64,000 bases of DNA from Micromonospora noduli (GTDB lineage: Bacteria; Actinomycetota; Actinomycetes; Mycobacteriales; Micromonosporaceae), in contig NZ_PYAK01000012.1 in the NCBI RefSeq assembly GCF_003264365.1, positions 62,001 through 126,000 of the forward strand, written 5' to 3'. The position numbers and the translations under genes were made by a program. Positions within the stretch are counted from its first letter, which is position 1. Every line of letters starts with the position of its first letter. Positions 7,558 to 14,508 of the stretch are shown in pieces. The notes under the pieces were generated by a model, which was given only the letters and a program-made list of their open reading frames with translations, had not been told where the DNA came from and made no database searches.

Positions 7558-9141
7558 ATGCGGGAGGACATGGGTGAGGTGACGGCAAGCCTCCAGCGCC
7601 CGGTAACCAACGAAGGCCGGAGCAGACTCGTGCGGCACGTCGACAGCTTCGAGATCCAGCCGCCGACGCCGCCGTCCCACAACGGCGTACCTCGGTCGGC
7701 TTGGACGAGGGCGCGACGCCGTGTCTCCCGCTGGCACCGCCCCTACATCGCGATCCTGCTGCTGCTCGACTTCGGCGCGGCGGCGTTCGCCAGCTGGATC
7801 GCGATCCAGCTCTTCGACCAGGCCGCCTCCGGGTTCTCCGGCACCCAGCAGGACCCGACGTGGTTCCACACCGTCTCATACCTGCTGCTTCCGCTCGGCT
7901 GGGTGATCATCCTCTGGAGCAACAGGGCGTACGACCGGCGCTATCTGGGGCTTGGCCCGGACGAGTTCAAGCGGGTGATCCGCGCCTCGGTGACAGTTGC
8001 GGCGAGTGTCTCGTTCCTCGCCTTCTCCACCGTGACCCAGCTCTCCCGGTTCACAGTGGGCACGGCGCTGGTCGGTGCGACGCTGCTGATCCTCTGGGGT
8101 CGTTTTGTGGCCCGCTGGGCGTTGCACTACATCCGGCGGCGGGCCGGCCAGGCCGCGCACCGGATGGTGCTGGTCGGCACCCTGCCCGAGTGCCTGGAGG
8201 TCTACGCGGCGGTCACCCGCAGCCCGGCCGCCGGGCTGATGCCCGTCGCCATTCACATCACCGACGGGTACGCGGCTGCCCGGGGCATGCCGACCCCGGT
8301 TCCGGTGTACGCCGGACGCGACGTCCTGGCCCTGGTCCGTGAGGTCGGTGGGGACACGATCGCCGTCTGCGGGTCGGCCAGCGCGGAGCCGGGCGAGTTG
8401 CGCCGGCTGGCCTGGCAGCTGGAGGGCTCCGGCGTCGACCTGGTGGTCGCGCCGCAGCTCACCGACATCGCCGGCCCTCGCGTGCACATCCGGCCGATCG
8501 AGGGTCTGCCGCTGCTGCACGTCGAGGAGCCGACGCTCTCCGGACCGGCGCTGCTGGCCAAGAACCTGATGGACCGGGTCGCCGCCGGTCTCGGCCTGCT
8601 GCTGCTGATCCCGCTCTTCCTGGCCATCGGCGTGGCGATCCGGATCTCCGACCCCGGGCCGGTCTTCTTCCGCCAGCCCCGGGTGGGGCACGAGGGGCGC
8701 ACGTTCCGGGTCTGGAAGTTCCGAACCATGTACGTCAACGCCGAGGACCGGCTGGCCAGCCTGGTCGACCGCAACGAGACCGACGGCATGCTGTTCAAGA
8801 TGAAGGAGGACCCTCGGGTCTTCCCGGTCGGTCGTTTCCTGCGGGCCACCTCGCTGGACGAGCTGCCGCAGCTGATCAACGTGCTCTGGGGCGAGATGTC
8901 GCTGGTCGGGCCCCGGCCGCTACCGGCCGACGACGGTGACTTCCTGGGTGACGTACGGCGCCGACTGCTGGTCCGCCCCGGCATGACCGGGCTGTGGCAG
9001 GTCTCCGGCCGCTCCGACCTGTCCTGGGACGAGTCGGTCCGACTGGACCTCTACTACGTCGACAACTGGTCGCTCGCGTACGACCTGAGCATCCTGTGGC
9101 GCACCGTCGGCGTGGTGCTCGCCCGTAAGGGCGCGTACTAG
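7558..9141 (+). CDS. Polyprenyl-phosphate sugar-1-phosphate transferase (exopolysaccharide initiator)
   Basis: A 527-residue membrane protein of the WcaJ/CpsE type. The N-terminal half has four hydrophobic helices between about residues 60 and 180 (beginning IAILLLLDFGAAAFA), then a cytoplasmic CoA-binding-like domain to about 325. The C-terminal bacterial-transferase domain begins NLMDRVAAGLGLLLLIP and carries the family blocks ISDPGPVFFRQPRVG, FRVWKFRTMY, TSLDELPQLINVLWGEMSLVGPRP and RPGMTGLWQVSGRS. It transfers a hexose-1-phosphate to undecaprenyl or decaprenyl phosphate, the first step of a surface polysaccharide. It sits in an envelope region with a GT4 enzyme and a CDP-alcohol cassette, but no Wzx/Wzy genes are in the window. 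Confidence 0.92.
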   Translation: MREDMGEVTASLQRPVTNEGRSRLVRHVDSFEIQPPTPPSHNGVPRSAWTRARRRVSRWHRPYIAILLLLDFGAAAFASWIAIQLFDQAASGFSGTQQDPTWFHTVSYLLLPLGWVIILWSNRAYDRRYLGLGPDEFKRVIRASVTVAASVSFLAFSTVTQLSRFTVGTALVGATLLILWGRFVARWALHYIRRRAGQAAHRMVLVGTLPECLEVYAAVTRSPAAGLMPVAIHITDGYAAARGMPTPVPVYAGRDVLALVREVGGDTIAVCGSASAEPGELRRLAWQLEGSGVDLVVAPQLTDIAGPRVHIRPIEGLPLLHVEEPTLSGPALLAKNLMDRVAAGLGLLLLIPLFLAIGVAIRISDPGPVFFRQPRVGHEGRTFRVWKFRTMYVNAEDRLASLVDRNETDGMLFKMKEDPRVFPVGRFLRATSLDELPQLINVLWGEMSLVGPRPLPADDGDFLGDVRRRLLVRPGMTGLWQVSGRSDLSWDESVRLDLYYVDNWSLAYDLSILWRTVGVVLARKGAY

Positions 9142-9180
9142 AGGGTTGGCGCGCCGGCTCGCAGGGGCGAGGATCGCTGC

Positions 9181-10407
9181 ATGGCTGCCAACCTCTCCGC
9201 CGTGGTCGGCGTCGTCTCACTCGTCACCGCGCTGACCGCAGCCCTGCTGGCGGTGCTGCGACTGCGAGCCCGCCGTGGCATCGCCACCGCCACCCAGCGG
9301 GCCACCTACGAGGTGCTGCACACCGCCGGCCTGGCCGCCGAGCCGCTGCGAGCGGGGTTGAGCGCGGCGGGCGCGGCGAAGGCCGTACGGCATCTGCGGG
9401 CGCTGGTGGGCGCGGTCGGGCTGGCGCTCACCGACGCCGACCGGCTGCTGGCCCTGGACGGGCGCGGCACGCACCACGGAGAGCAACTGCTCGCGGCGGC
9501 CCAGCGGACGGTGGACAGCGGCCGCTCGACGGTGCTGGGTGAGCAGGAGCTGCACTGCGACCGGGTCGACTGCCCGGTCCGCGGGGCGGTGGTCGCGCCG
9601 TTGCTGGGGGCGGACGGCCGGGTGGTGGGCGCGCTGGTGGCGGTCGCCGACAGCCCGCCGCCTCCGGGGTTGGTGCAGGCCACCCTGGAGACGGCGCACT
9701 GGGCCGGCAACCAGCTCGCCCTGGCCGAGCTGGACTCGTCACGGGAGCGGCTGGCCCGCGCCGAGATCCGTGCGTTGCGGGCGCAGATCAGCCCGCACTT
9801 CATCTACAACGCGCTGACCGCGATCGGCTCGTTCGTACGCACCGACCCGGAGCGGGCCCGGGAGCTGATCCTGGAGTTCGCGGAGTTCACCCGGTACTCG
9901 TTCCGGGCGCACGGGGAGTTCACCACGCTGGCCGAGGAGCTGCGGTCGATCGACCGCTACCTGACCATCGAGCGGGCCCGGTTCGGTGACCGGTTGCAGG
10001 TGCGGTTGCAGATCGCCCCGGAGGTGCTGCCGGTGACGCTGCCGTTCCTCTGCCTCCAGCCGTTGGTGGAGAACGCGGTTCGCCACGGGTTGTCCCGCAA
10101 GCCGGGCACGGGCATGGTGAGCATCGAGGCCCGGGACGCGGGAGCCGAATGCCACATCACGGTGGAGGACGACGGAGTGGGAATGGATCCGACCACGCTG
10201 ACCGCCGGCATCGCCGAGCTGGCCCGCGGCACCGGCGACCCGGGCGACGACACGGGCCAGCACGTCGGCCTCTCCAACGTCGACGAGCGGTTGCGCTCGG
10301 TCTTCGGGGACCGGTTCGGTCTGGTCGTGGAGACCGGGTTGGGCTCGGGCACGAAGGTGAGCATGCGGGTGCCGAAGTTCCACCCCGGCGTGCGGGCAGG
10401 GTCGTGA
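9181..10407 (+). CDS. LytS-type sensor histidine kinase
   Basis: A 408-residue kinase. It has one N-terminal membrane helix (about 5-26), a GAF-like sensor domain (about 60-180) with a notable HCDRVDCPV Cys pair, a His_kinase domain with the phosphoacceptor in ISPHFIYNAL (His near 205), and a HATPase_c with LVENAVRHG and DDGVGM. This is the LytS/YehU class, which pairs with LytTR regulators. The next gene is such a regulator, overlapping by 4 bp (GTGA). A GAGGAT hexamer 6 nt before ATG 9181 may be a leaderless -10. In enterobacteria this kinase class senses pyruvate or peptides and controls solute symporters; here two symporter operons lie within 18 kb. Confidence 0.88.
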   Translation: MAANLSAVVGVVSLVTALTAALLAVLRLRARRGIATATQRATYEVLHTAGLAAEPLRAGLSAAGAAKAVRHLRALVGAVGLALTDADRLLALDGRGTHHGEQLLAAAQRTVDSGRSTVLGEQELHCDRVDCPVRGAVVAPLLGADGRVVGALVAVADSPPPPGLVQATLETAHWAGNQLALAELDSSRERLARAEIRALRAQISPHFIYNALTAIGSFVRTDPERARELILEFAEFTRYSFRAHGEFTTLAEELRSIDRYLTIERARFGDRLQVRLQIAPEVLPVTLPFLCLQPLVENAVRHGLSRKPGTGMVSIEARDAGAECHITVEDDGVGMDPTTLTAGIAELARGTGDPGDDTGQHVGLSNVDERLRSVFGDRFGLVVETGLGSGTKVSMRVPKFHPGVRAGS

Positions 10408-11192
10408 GCGAGCGGACCGCGACGGGTGCGGTGAACGCGTCCGGTTTCCTGCGCGTCCTCGCGGTGGACGACGAGCCGCCCGCGCTCGACGAGCTGGCGT
10501 ACCACCTGCGGGCCGACCCCCGGGTGGCCCGGCTGCACACGGCCGGCGATGCCACCGAGGCGCTGCGGCTGTTGCGCGACGGCGACGTGGACGTGGTCTT
10601 CCTGGACATCCGGATGCCCGGCCTGGACGGCATGGAGCTGGCCCGGGTGTTGCGCCGCTTCGCCCGGCCACCGGCGATCGTGTTCGTCACCGCGTACGAC
10701 GACGGCGCGGTGGACGCCTTCGATCTGGGCGCCACCGACTACGTGCGGAAACCGGTGCGCGCCGATCGGCTGGCCGAGTCGCTGCGCCGGGTGATCGGCT
10801 CGCGGGTGGTGCCGTCGCATCCGGCGGCGCTGGCCCGCGCGGAGGAGGACCCGACCATCCCCATCGAGTTGGCCGGCACCACCCGGATGCTGCCCCGGTC
10901 GGCGGTGCGCTGGGTGGAGGCGCAGGGCGACTACGCCCGGTTGCACACCGCGGAGGGGTCGCACCTGGTGCGGGTCTCGCTGGCCACGCTGGCGGAACGC
11001 TGGGCCGATGCCGGTTTCGTCAGGGTGCACAGGTCGTACCTGGTGCAGTTGAAGTTGATCGCGGAGTTGCGGCTGGTCAACTCCGGTTACGTGGTGGTGA
11101 TCGACTCGACCGAGCTGCCGGTGAGCCGGCGGCACACCCGGGAGCTGAAGGACAAGCTGGTCAGGGCCGCGAAGCAGGATTGGAGTCGCTGA
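10404..11192 (+). CDS. LytTR-family response regulator
   Basis: A 262-residue regulator. The receiver domain (about 14-130) has acidic pocket residues in VLAVDDEPPA, the phosphoacceptor Asp in VVFLDIRMPG (about 67), VFVTAYD and the conserved Lys in DYVRKPVRADR. A LytTR DNA-binding domain (about 150-258) includes RWVEAQGDYARLHT and FVRVHRSYLVQL. The GTG at 10404 shares bases with the stop of the kinase gene, so the pair is co-translated. LytTR proteins bind paired direct repeats upstream of target promoters; targets cannot be located by eye. Confidence 0.9.
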   Translation: MSERTATGAVNASGFLRVLAVDDEPPALDELAYHLRADPRVARLHTAGDATEALRLLRDGDVDVVFLDIRMPGLDGMELARVLRRFARPPAIVFVTAYDDGAVDAFDLGATDYVRKPVRADRLAESLRRVIGSRVVPSHPAALARAEEDPTIPIELAGTTRMLPRSAVRWVEAQGDYARLHTAEGSHLVRVSLATLAERWADAGFVRVHRSYLVQLKLIAELRLVNSGYVVVIDSTELPVSRRHTRELKDKLVRAAKQDWSR

Positions 11193-11215
11193 CCCGGGAA
11201 TGGAAGCAGACCTAC

Positions 11216-11228
11216 CGTACGTTGTACG
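11216..11228. promoter_or_regulatory. Inverted repeat CGTAC-GTT-GTACG upstream of the DUF5701 gene
   Basis: A perfect 5-bp dyad, CGTACGTTGTACG, with a further CCGTACG half-site at about 11234-11240. It lies 31-43 nt before GTG 11259 where a promoter is expected, and could be a TetR-like operator. No regulator gene is adjacent. Confidence 0.35.
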
Positions 11229-11258
11229 CTAGTCCGTACGACTTCCGGGAGGCTTGCC

Positions 11259-11921
11259 GTGACCGAGACCCCGTTCGACGCCGAAACCGAGTTCGACAGC
11301 CAACTCGACCGACTGGTGCAGCTCGGTTACCCCGCCCTCGCCCGGCTGACCGAGAGCGCCTTCCGCGACCTGGTCGCGCCACTGCGGGCCAGGGCGGTCG
11401 AGGGCACCGCCGGCCTGCCCGACCCCACCGACGCCCGGGTGCCGTTCCTGCTGGTCATCACCCGGGACCTGATCGGTGTGCCGGAACGGGTGGAGCTGAC
11501 CACCCTGGCCGGCAAGCGCAAGCCCGGCGTCATCGACCGGAACTACGCCGAGGACGACCTGCCCCGCTTCGACCCGATCAAGGAGCTGGAGGTGCCGGCC
11601 GGGCCGGCGTACCTGCTCTTCGACGTCGACCGGGGCGAGGAGTACCGCAATCTGGCACCCGCCACGGCCATGGACGGGATCACCGCTCAGGGCCGATTGC
11701 CGCTCAGCATCGACGAGGGGCTCGCCTTCATCACGCTGCACCCGGCCGCGTTGGCGAGCAACCGGTGCTTCTCGCTGGTCGGCTCCCGCTGCGGCGACAA
11801 GCGGGTGCCTGCGTTGTGGATCAGCCAGGGCGCACCCAAGCTGGGCTGGTGCTGGTACGGCAACCCGCACACCTGGCTCGGCTCCGCCTCAGCCCGGCCG
11901 GAGCGCATCGGCCTGGAGTGA
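11259..11921 (+). CDS. DUF5701 family protein
   Basis: A 220-residue soluble protein that I recognise as the actinobacterial DUF5701 family from its overall pattern: N-terminal FDSQLDRLVQLGYPALARL, a central FLLVITRDLIGV segment, AYLLFDVDRGEEYRN, and a C-terminal LVGSRCGDKRVPALWISQGAPKLGWCWYGNPHTWLG split over two strands. Function is unknown; two Cys and several Trp in the C-terminal block look structural. GTG 11259 follows GGGAGG with 5-nt spacing. The gene has its own promoter region with a CGTAC palindrome and ends at a strong two-way terminator. Confidence 0.75.
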   Translation: MTETPFDAETEFDSQLDRLVQLGYPALARLTESAFRDLVAPLRARAVEGTAGLPDPTDARVPFLLVITRDLIGVPERVELTTLAGKRKPGVIDRNYAEDDLPRFDPIKELEVPAGPAYLLFDVDRGEEYRNLAPATAMDGITAQGRLPLSIDEGLAFITLHPAALASNRCFSLVGSRCGDKRVPALWISQGAPKLGWCWYGNPHTWLGSASARPERIGLE

Positions 11922-11932
11922 CCGCAGGCCGT

Positions 11933-11997
11933 ACTCGGGTTCCTGGAAGTCGGGCCATCCCACCGGCCCGGATGGCCCGACTTTCAGGAACTCGAGT
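11933..11997. terminator. 28-bp-stem bidirectional terminator
   Basis: Arms 11933-11960 and 11970-11997 pair over 28 bp with only two G-U wobbles and a 9-nt loop. It sits between the convergent DUF5701 and Uma2 genes and is much longer than a typical intrinsic terminator stem; no T-tract follows. Confidence 0.8.
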
Positions 11998-12013
11998 GGA
12001 TCGAGCCCCGAGG

Positions 12014-12565
12014 TCAGAAGATGTCGGCCAACGGCAGGGCGAGGGGGAACGGCTGCTCGGTGCGGTAGACCTCGCCGACCGCCAGAACGGCCTGCTCGCG
12101 GTAACCGCCCGCGCTACTCACCAGCACGGTCAGGGTCTGCTTGCGGGGCTCCACCAGCCAGTAGAGCGGGATGCCGACGGCCGCGTACTCGTGGCGTTTG
12201 AGCACCAGATCCCGGCCAGCGTTGCTCGGCGAGATCACCTCGACGACGAGGAGCACGTTGGCCGGGTCGAGCGCGGCACCGCCGCTGTCCAGTGCGCTCT
12301 CACTGGCGACGAAGAGATCAGGCACGAAGTACGACGAGCGTTTCGCGCTGACCCCGATGTCCTGTCCAACGAGCACACCGACGGGGGCCTGCCGGTCGAG
12401 GATCCGGCGGAGGCGATTGGCGACCGCGCCGTGGAAGACGTCCGCATGGGGGGACACGAGCAGGGTCCCGTCGAAGATCTCGTAGACCTGGTCGTCCTCG
12501 GGGAGGTTCTGGAGGTCGTCCACCGTCCAGGCGTCACCCCAGCCGGGCCGGGCAGGGTTGGTCAC
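12014..12565 (-). CDS. Uma2 family endonuclease (DUF820)
   Basis: A 183-residue protein of the PD-(D/E)xK restriction-like Uma2 family. Visible hallmarks are YEIFDGTLLVSPHADVFHGAVANRL near the N-terminus (split helix and strand), YFVPDLFVA, then VLLVVEVISPSNAGRDLVLKRHEYAAVGIPLYWLV, which holds the catalytic D...E-V-x-S-P...K signature. The family is widespread in actinobacteria and cyanobacteria, often in many copies, and its biological role is unresolved. Start choice: GGAGG at about 12573-12577 is too close to GTG 12571 but well spaced from GTG 12565, so the shorter form is preferred. Its promoter faces the DnaA-box cluster. Confidence 0.85.
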   Translation of the reverse strand: MTNPARPGWGDAWTVDDLQNLPEDDQVYEIFDGTLLVSPHADVFHGAVANRLRRILDRQAPVGVLVGQDIGVSAKRSSYFVPDLFVASESALDSGGAALDPANVLLVVEVISPSNAGRDLVLKRHEYAAVGIPLYWLVEPRKQTLTVLVSSAGGYREQAVLAVGEVYRTEQPFPLALPLADIF

Positions 12566-12609
12566 CGTCACACCTCCTCTCTACCGGACCACAGTGACAG
12601 CTCGGTCGG

Positions 12610-12703
12610 TTGTCCACAACGAGCCTCCGGAGTTCCCCCACGCCAGCCGGCATGATCCCCGAGTTATCCACAGCCGTGACCGGTTCTCCACAGGTTATTC
12701 ACA
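12610..12703 (+). promoter_or_regulatory. Cluster of four DnaA-box-like 9-mers
   Basis: TTGTCCACA (12610-12618), TTATCCACA (12664-12672), TTCTCCACA (12684-12692) and TTATTCACA (12695-12703) are all in the same orientation within 94 bp. Two are exact matches to consensus forms and two differ at one position. The cluster lies between divergent Uma2 and response-regulator genes and just upstream of the latter's -10. No dnaA, dnaN or gyr gene is nearby, so it is not obviously oriC. Confidence 0.6.
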
Positions 12704-12734
12704 ACGCAAACCACTGATCTCCACGGCCGCTGCC

Positions 12735-12740
12735 TACAGT
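12735..12740 (+). promoter_or_regulatory. Leaderless -10 (TACAGT) of the OmpR-type regulator
   Basis: TACAGT is followed by 8 nt and then ATG 12749. The last DnaA-box-like 9-mer ends 31 nt upstream, where a bound protein could affect the -35 region. Confidence 0.5.
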
Positions 12741-12748
12741 CAGGACCC

Positions 12749-13429
12749 ATGAACGCACGCCGGGTACTGGTGGTTGAGGACGAACGGACCATCGCCGAGT
12801 CCATCGCCGCCCGACTACGGGCCGAGGGTTTCACTGTGGAGATCGCGGCGGACGGGCCCAGCGCGGTCGCGCAGTTCCACGCCGGACATCCGGATCTCGT
12901 CGTCCTCGACGTGATGCTGCCGGGCTTCGACGGCCTGGAGGTGTGCCGCAGGATCCAGGCCGACCGGCCGGTGCCGGTGCTGATGCTCACCGCCCGGGAC
13001 GACGAGACCGACCTGCTCGTGGGGCTGGCGGTCGGCGCGGACGACTACCTCACCAAGCCGTTCTCGATGCGGGAACTCACCGCCCGGGTGCATGTCCTGC
13101 TGCGTCGGATGGAGCGGGCCGCCGCCACTCCCGCGCCGCCCGCCATCCGCCTCGGCGACATCGAGATCAACGAGGCCGAGCGACGGGTCCGCCGGGCCGG
13201 GGCGGACGTGCACCTCACCCCGACCGAGTTCGACCTGCTGGTCCACCTCGCGGGGCGGCCTCGCACGGTGCTCCCCCGGGAACGGCTGCTCGCCGAGGTC
13301 TGGGGATGGGGCGACGGGAGCGGCACCCGCACCGTGGACAGCCACATCAAGGCTCTGCGCCGCAAGCTGGGTGCCGACCTCATCCGCACTGTGCACGGGG
13401 TCGGCTACGCCCTGGAGCTGCCGTCATGA
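12749..13429 (+). CDS. OmpR/PhoB-family response regulator
   Basis: A 226-residue regulator. The receiver has VLVVEDERTIA at the N-terminus, phosphoacceptor Asp in LVVLDVMLPG (about 53), VLMLTARDDE and the conserved Lys in DDYLTKPFSMREL. A C-terminal winged-helix DNA-binding domain (about 128-222) contains LTPTEFDLLVHLAGRPRTV, RTVDSHIKALRRKLG and a GVGYAL beta-hairpin. It is followed without a gap by its kinase (ATGA overlap). The neighbouring DUF4173 membrane protein is in the same operon and may be a target or accessory. Confidence 0.93.
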   Translation: MNARRVLVVEDERTIAESIAARLRAEGFTVEIAADGPSAVAQFHAGHPDLVVLDVMLPGFDGLEVCRRIQADRPVPVLMLTARDDETDLLVGLAVGADDYLTKPFSMRELTARVHVLLRRMERAAATPAPPAIRLGDIEINEAERRVRRAGADVHLTPTEFDLLVHLAGRPRTVLPRERLLAEVWGWGDGSGTRTVDSHIKALRRKLGADLIRTVHGVGYALELPS

Positions 13430-14508
13430 CGGCGACCCTGCTCACCCGGCTGGACCGGGTGTTGGAGCTACTGCCCCGACCGCTGGATCCGGTGCGCTCG
13501 ATCAAGCTGAAGCTGGGTGTGCTGCTGGTCGCCTCCGGGGCGGCCGGCCTGGCCTACTTCTCGTACGGCATCGGCTGGCCGCCGCCGATCACCTCGGCCA
13601 CGGCCATCGCCGTCGCCCTGCTCACCTCGCAGGTGCTCGCACACGGCATGACCTCACCGTTGCGGGACATGACGGCGGCCGCCGGCGCGATGGCCCGCGG
13701 CGACTACACACGTCGGGTGCGCGCCACCTCCCGCGACGAGGTCGGCGAGCTGGCCCAGGCGTTCAACAAGATGGCCGAGGATCTGCACGCCGCCGACCAG
13801 CGTCGACGCGAGCTGATCGCCAACGTCTCGCACGAGCTGCGTACGCCGATCACCGCGTTGCAGGGCGTGCTGGAGAACATGGTGGACGGGGTCGCCGACC
13901 CCGAACCCGCGGCGCTGCGTTCGGCGTTGGCCCAGACCGAACGGCTCGGGCACCTCGTCGCCGACCTGCTCGACCTGTCCCGACTCGACGCCGGGGTGGT
14001 GCCGCTGCGGCGCGTACGCATGGACGTGGGGGACTTCCTCGACGAGGCGGTGGAGCACGCCACGGCCAGCGCGTCCGGCGCCGGCCTGGACGTGCGCTTC
14101 CAGCTCCGTGACCTGCCGACACCGCTGACGGTCCACGCGGACCCGTGGCGGCTGCACCAGGTCTTCGCGAACCTCCTCGACAACGCGGCCCGACACAGCC
14201 CACCCGGCGGCACGGTACGGGTGTGCGCGGAGGAACACGGCGACCAGCTCCGCTTCGAGGTGAGCGACGAGGGCCAGGGCATTCCGCCGGACGAGCGTTC
14301 CCGGGTGTTCGAGCGGTTCACCCGCGGCGACCGGTCGGCCGGCGGCGGGACCGGGCTCGGCCTGGCCATCGCCCGGTGGGTCGTCGAACTGCACGGCGGT
14401 CGGATCGGTGTCCTCGATCCCGCCGGGCCAGACCGGGGTGACCGGCCCGGCTGCCGCATTCAGGTCACCATCCCGTGCGACGGGCCATACCGAGAAGAGG
14501 CCGCATGA
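13426..14508 (+). CDS. HAMP sensor histidine kinase
   Basis: A 360-residue kinase with two membrane helices (about 28-46 and 52-70) separated by only a few residues, so almost no extracytoplasmic sensor loop. HAMP follows (about 72-125), then HisKA with the phosphoacceptor in LIANVSHELRTPITAL (about 134), and HATPase_c with VFANLLDNAARHS, DEGQGIPPDE and GGTGLGLAIARWVV. The short periplasmic loop suggests intramembrane sensing, or sensing through a partner such as the co-transcribed membrane protein. ATG 13426 overlaps the regulator stop and the next gene overlaps its own stop, both by 4 bp. Confidence 0.92.
   Translation: MTATLLTRLDRVLELLPRPLDPVRSIKLKLGVLLVASGAAGLAYFSYGIGWPPPITSATAIAVALLTSQVLAHGMTSPLRDMTAAAGAMARGDYTRRVRATSRDEVGELAQAFNKMAEDLHAADQRRRELIANVSHELRTPITALQGVLENMVDGVADPEPAALRSALAQTERLGHLVADLLDLSRLDAGVVPLRRVRMDVGDFLDEAVEHATASASGAGLDVRFQLRDLPTPLTVHADPWRLHQVFANLLDNAARHSPPGGTVRVCAEEHGDQLRFEVSDEGQGIPPDERSRVFERFTRGDRSAGGGTGLGLAIARWVVELHGGRIGVLDPAGPDRGDRPGCRIQVTIPCDGPYREEAA

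Noticed and set aside
11180..12655. Plus-strand frame running through the DUF5701 gene, terminator and Uma2 gene
   Set aside because: It passes through a 28-bp terminator stem and is antisense to Uma2; it is an accidental open frame.
12610..12703. Chromosomal origin (oriC)
   Set aside because: No dnaA, dnaN, recF, gyrB or rpmH is near and only four boxes in one orientation are present; it is kept as a DnaA-box cluster only.
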